Source of the DNA: Niastella yeongjuensis
Lineage (GTDB): Bacteria > Bacteroidota > Bacteroidia > Chitinophagales > Chitinophagaceae
DNA: 64,000 nt
Direction: 5' to 3'
Assembly: GCF_900110245.1 (NCBI RefSeq)
Contig: NZ_FOCZ01000008.1
Location: forward strand, 248,001-312,000
How positions within the stretch are numbered: the stretch's first letter is position 1; every line of letters begins with the position of its first letter. A model generated the notes under the pieces. It had not been told where the DNA came from. It was given only the letters and a program-made list of their open reading frames with translations, and ran no database searches. Shown one piece after another: positions 61,312 through 64,000 of the stretch. The position numbers and the translations under genes were made by a program.

Positions 61312-61327
61312 TCCCGATGTATCGGGA
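61312..61327. repeat. TCCCGAT/ATCGGGA perfect palindrome
   Basis: Seven-bp arms around GT, in the gap between the GH28 and kduD genes. Its word recurs in hairpins near 15650 and 26089. No T run follows, so it is either a processing site or an operator for the kdu genes. Confidence 0.55.
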
Positions 61328-61379
61328 AAAGGGCTTCTCTCACCCTGGCAAGCATTGTATTCCGTTAACAAAATTAATT

Positions 61380-62150
61380 ATGAGCATTCTTTCAAAATTT
61401 TCATTGGCAGGCAAAACCGCACTGGTTTCAGGTGCCAAAAGAGGTATCGGTAAATCTATTGCTGTAGCCCTGGCTGAGGCCGGCGCTGACATTATTGGCG
61501 TTTCTGCGACATTGGAGTTATCAGGCAGTAAAGTACAGCAGGAAGTGGAAGCTACCGGCCGTAAGTTTAAAGCCTATCAGGCCGATTTCAACGATCGCAA
61601 AGCTATCTATTCCTTTATCGACAAAGTAAAAGGCGAATGTCCGCCCGTTGATATCTTATTCTGCAACGCTGGTACCATTATGCGTAAACCTGCTGCTGAG
61701 CACCCGGATGAATACTGGGATGAAGTGATCAACGTGAACCTGAACGCCCAGTTTATTTTAAGCCGCGAATTTGGTAAAGACATGATCACACGTGGAAGCG
61801 GCAAGGTTATCTTCACTGCTTCTTTATTAAGCTTCCAGGGTGGTATCACCGTTCCGGGTTATGCTGCCAGTAAAGGCGCTATTGCCCGGCTGATCATGGC
61901 CCTCAGCAACGAATGGGCAGGCAAAGGCGTACAGGTAAATGGTATTGCACCTGGTTATATTTCAACCGACAATACCGAAGCTTTACGTAATGATCCTGAG
62001 CGCGCCAAATCGATCCTGTCGCGTATTCCTGCCGGCCGCTGGGGTGAAGGCGAAGATATGCAGGGAGCCGCGGTGTACCTGGCTTCTCCCGCATCTAACT
62101 ATGTAACCGGAACGATACTTACTGTTGATGGTGGCTGGATGGGGAGATAG
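61380..62150 (+). CDS. kduD: 2-deoxy-D-gluconate 3-dehydrogenase (KduD-like SDR)
   Basis: A 256-residue SDR that starts with SILSKFSLAGKTALVSGAKRGIGKSIAVALAEAGADI-type sequence (cofactor loop GAKRGIG). FCNAGTIMRKPAAEHPDEYWDEVINVNLNAQF is the characteristic KduD stretch (cut in citation). The active site has TASLLSFQGG (Ser) and YAASK, and the C-terminus VDGGWMGR. KduD reduces 2,5-diketo-3-deoxygluconate to 2-keto-3-deoxygluconate using NADH. The next gene encodes KduI, the step before it, which makes the assignment firm. The ATG at 61380 is family-like. Confidence 0.94.
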   Translation: MSILSKFSLAGKTALVSGAKRGIGKSIAVALAEAGADIIGVSATLELSGSKVQQEVEATGRKFKAYQADFNDRKAIYSFIDKVKGECPPVDILFCNAGTIMRKPAAEHPDEYWDEVINVNLNAQFILSREFGKDMITRGSGKVIFTASLLSFQGGITVPGYAASKGAIARLIMALSNEWAGKGVQVNGIAPGYISTDNTEALRNDPERAKSILSRIPAGRWGEGEDMQGAAVYLASPASNYVTGTILTVDGGWMGR

Positions 62151-62196
62151 AGTTGACGAGTTGACAAGTTGACAAGTTAACAAGTTGAAAGTTGAA
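62151..62196. repeat. AGTTGACA octamer/heptamer run
   Basis: It begins on the first base after the kduD stop: AGTTGACG, AGTTGACA twice, AGTTAACA, then AGTTGAA twice. It is followed at 62243-62261 by the 19-mer CTGCCCTCTGCCTTCTGCC shared with 29702 and 38885. Confidence 0.82.
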
Positions 62197-62311
62197 GGGA
62201 AGAAATGAGGAAGGAAGTTGAAAGGTGGCCGCGTCCCGGTTTCTGCCCTCTGCCTTCTGCCTATAGTTGTTCAAAGAACAAATACAAGAATTAAAACAAA
62301 AGATCTTTATA

Positions 62312-63142
62312 ATGGATAACAGATTCGCAATAAGTCCTAATGAGGCAAAGCAAATGGATACGGCTGCTTTGCGTAAGGCGTTTTTGATAGATAAATTATT
62401 TGAAGCAGATGCGGCTCATTTTACCTTGTCGCATTATGACCGGTATATCGCCGGCGGTGTGATGCCGGTTAAAGGTGCTGTAAGTTTACCGAATCCAGAA
62501 AAGTTGAAAGCGCAATTCTTCCTCGAAAGAAGAGAAATGGGCATCATCAACGTGGGTGGTAAAGGAACCGTTACTGCCGATGGACAGAAATATGAACTGG
62601 ACTACAAAGAAGCTTTATACATTGGTAAGGGAACAAAAGACGTGCAGTTTGCCTCTGCTGATGGCAGCCAGCCCGCCAAGTTCTACATCAATGCAGCACC
62701 GGCACATCATACCTATCCCACTAAAAAGATCTCCCGCGCCGATGCAGACGTGGTAGAACTGGGAAGTGCTGCTACTGCCAATCACCGCGTGATCAATAAG
62801 CTGATCGTGAACAGCGTGCTGGAAGTTTGTCAACTGCAAATGGGGATGACTGAATTAAAAAGCGGCAGTGTGTGGAATACCATGCCCGCCCATACGCATG
62901 ACCGTCGGATGGAAGTGTATTTCTATTTTGAAGTGCCACAGGGACAAAGCGTTTGCCACTTTATGGGTGAACCGCAGGAAACCCGCCACATCTGGATGCA
63001 GAACGAACAGGCGGTGATTTCGCCCAACTGGAGCATCCACTCCGGTGCCGGAACATCTAACTATACCTTCATTTGGGGTATGGCCGGTGAAAACCTCGAT
63101 TATGGTGATATGGACCATTGCGCTATCACTGAACTGCGCTAG
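62312..63142 (+). CDS. kduI: 5-dehydro-4-deoxy-D-glucuronate isomerase
   Basis: A 277-residue cupin enzyme, almost the 278 residues of E. coli KduI. It isomerises 4-deoxy-L-threo-5-hexosulose uronate, from unsaturated pectin oligomers, to 2,5-diketo-3-deoxygluconate. The zinc ligands match with a shift of two: His194 and His196 in PAHTHDRRMEVYFYF, Glu201, and His243 in WSIHSGAGTSNYTF. FFLERREMGIINVGG is also conserved. The ATG at 62312 gives the normal N-terminus MDNRFAISPNEAKQMDT; the in-frame upstream ATG region lies in repeat-like DNA. It follows kduD by 161 bases including repeats. Confidence 0.96.
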   Translation: MDNRFAISPNEAKQMDTAALRKAFLIDKLFEADAAHFTLSHYDRYIAGGVMPVKGAVSLPNPEKLKAQFFLERREMGIINVGGKGTVTADGQKYELDYKEALYIGKGTKDVQFASADGSQPAKFYINAAPAHHTYPTKKISRADADVVELGSAATANHRVINKLIVNSVLEVCQLQMGMTELKSGSVWNTMPAHTHDRRMEVYFYFEVPQGQSVCHFMGEPQETRHIWMQNEQAVISPNWSIHSGAGTSNYTFIWGMAGENLDYGDMDHCAITELR

Positions 63143-63154
63143 AATAAATTGACC

Positions 63155-63180
63155 TGTAAGCCTGACAGGCTTTTGTTTTT
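63155..63180 (+). terminator. Terminator after kduI
   Basis: AAGCC and GGCTT arms around TGACA (or seven-bp arms with a one-base loop), followed by TTGTTTTTATT. It is preceded by GACCTGTAAG, the word used again in the next inverted repeat. Confidence 0.65.
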
Positions 63181-63184
63181 ATTG

Positions 63185-63252
63185 GATGACCTGTAAGGAC
63201 CGCATAAACATTCTGGTTGTTTAAAACCCGATGGCGGACCTTACAGGTCATC
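63185..63252. repeat. Long inverted repeat with GACCTGTAAGG arms
   Basis: GATGACCTGTAAGGACCGC (63185-63203) is mirrored at 63234-63252 with one mismatch in 19, separated by 30 bases. GACCTGTAAG also occurs directly at 63151. No T run follows. It lies between kduI and the last sigma factor gene. Confidence 0.8.
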
Positions 63253-63361
63253 ATCTTTTCCAGACTGCTATATATTCCCCGCTCTTATTGAACCCGTTAG
63301 AAAAATATTTTTTAAATGTGGTGAATACATTTATATTAGGTGTAACGATTGACTGCCAATA

Positions 63362-63988
63362 ATGATCCAGACTGCTATTCATACCGACAATCTTTGTTGG
63401 GAACGCCTGCTGCAAGGTGATAAGGAAGCTTTATACGAGCTGTACACCCGGTATTACCACACCCTCTTATTTATTGGTCTTAAAAACAGTCACGACAGCG
63501 ACCTGGTTAAAGATGTAATACAACAGCAATTCCTTTACCTGTGGGAAAAACGCAATACCCTGATGGCCGCGAAAAATGTGCGCAGCTACCTCATCATTTC
63601 GTTTTTACGGCGGCTCACAAGCGATTGGGTAAAGGCCCGTCGCACCGTAAACCTGGATGTAGCGTGGAGCAAAAAAGAAGAAGAAGGGTTTGAAACTTCC
63701 TGGGAAGAAACGCTGATCATAAAAGACGAACACGATGCTTTGTGCAAACACCTGATGGCCGTTATCAATGCCCTGCCAGCCCGGCAACGCGAACTGATTT
63801 TGCTAAAATTCTACGAAGGCCTGAGTTATGATGCCATCACGCAAAAGACAGGACTCACACACCGCACTGTATATAATAAGATTCACGAAGCCCTGTACAG
63901 GATAAAACAACGATTGGTACAGCCTGAGGTTGTTTCGGGTATCCAATCACTTTTACTGTTATATGCTGCCTCCCTGTTTCATTTCTAA
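63362..63988 (+). CDS. FecI-like ECF sigma factor at the window edge
   Basis: A 208-residue sigma factor. Region 2 runs about 15-100 (LYTRYYHTLLFIGLKN, VIQQQFLYLWEKRNTL, RSYLIISFLRRLTSDWVK) and region 4 about 135-190 (LPARQRELILLKFYEGLSYDAI, TGLTHRTVYNKIHEAL). Complete, with TAA at 63986-63988. Its setting repeats that of the sigma factor at 8999, so a fecR and a susC/susD pair probably begin just outside the window. These could be the outer-membrane part of the pectin/mannan set next door. That is inference; the window ends 12 bases later. Confidence 0.92.
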   Translation: MIQTAIHTDNLCWERLLQGDKEALYELYTRYYHTLLFIGLKNSHDSDLVKDVIQQQFLYLWEKRNTLMAAKNVRSYLIISFLRRLTSDWVKARRTVNLDVAWSKKEEEGFETSWEETLIIKDEHDALCKHLMAVINALPARQRELILLKFYEGLSYDAITQKTGLTHRTVYNKIHEALYRIKQRLVQPEVVSGIQSLLLLYAASLFHF

Positions 63989-64000
63989 AATTTATTTTAC

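Overview
The window comes from a member of the Bacteroidota, most likely family Chitinophagaceae (a Niastella- or Chitinophaga-like soil glycan degrader). This is inferred from SusC/SusD pairs, FecI/FecR regulation, GH92, GH28 and GH51 enzymes, DUF1080 and DUF1735 proteins, lipoprotein signals of Bacteroidota type, and a lack of strong Shine-Dalgarno sites. No rRNA, tRNA, CRISPR array, insertion sequence or prophage was seen.

Layout. 0-1.2 kb: tail of a SusD gene and a surface lipoprotein (DUF1735 plus F5/8 type C). 1.2-5.5 kb: gene relics, a hypothetical protein, and a lipoprotein / LytS kinase / LytTR regulator / DUF1080 operon. 5.4-8.9 kb, minus strand: MBOAT O-acyltransferase with its periplasmic partner, and an SMP-30 lactonase-like protein. 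9-15.5 kb: a complete ECF sigma / FecR / STN-type SusC / SusD transport unit. 15.8-25.7 kb: two SDRs, an ABC ATPase with a membrane partner, a TPR-AAA+ ATPase (Vps4-like pore loop) with a TPR membrane partner, Crp/Fnr, an aldo/keto reductase and DUF2252. 25.8-33 kb: small secreted protein, DUF1080, GHL10 glycosidase, and a 1106-residue trehalose synthase fused to a maltokinase domain that has lost its catalytic residues. 33-39 kb: HTH-like protein, PEBP protein, hypothetical protein, and a YdeP-like molybdoenzyme with FdhD. 39-43.4 kb: arabinose set (GH51, aldose epimerase, sugar isomerase). 43.5-46.8 kb: glycogen debranching enzyme and GT4. 47-49 kb: AraC, an orphan ECF sigma factor and DeoR. 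49.8-57.3 kb: glycerol/glycerophosphodiester genes glpD, glpK, glpF and a GDPD lipoprotein, with two secreted hydrolases between them. 57.4-63.1 kb: GH92, GH28, KduD and KduI (mannosidase and pectin catabolism). 63.4 kb: another ECF sigma factor, probably the start of the next Sus unit.

Functionally, outer-membrane Sus systems and secreted hydrolases release sugars, uronates and glycerol phosphodiesters. Cytoplasmic modules (isomerase, KduI/KduD, GlpK/GlpD) feed these into central metabolism, while TreS, GDE and GT4 handle storage alpha-glucan.

The least expected signal lies between the genes. Many intergenic stretches, often starting within a few bases of a stop codon, are runs of imperfect 7-base (sometimes 8-base) units in strict phase. 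Several different unit vocabularies recur at distant places, sometimes in opposite orientation, and some fold into hairpins. Other notable points are the pseudokinase fused to TreS, a five-unit 11-bp array upstream of glpD, and the AAA/TPR pair.
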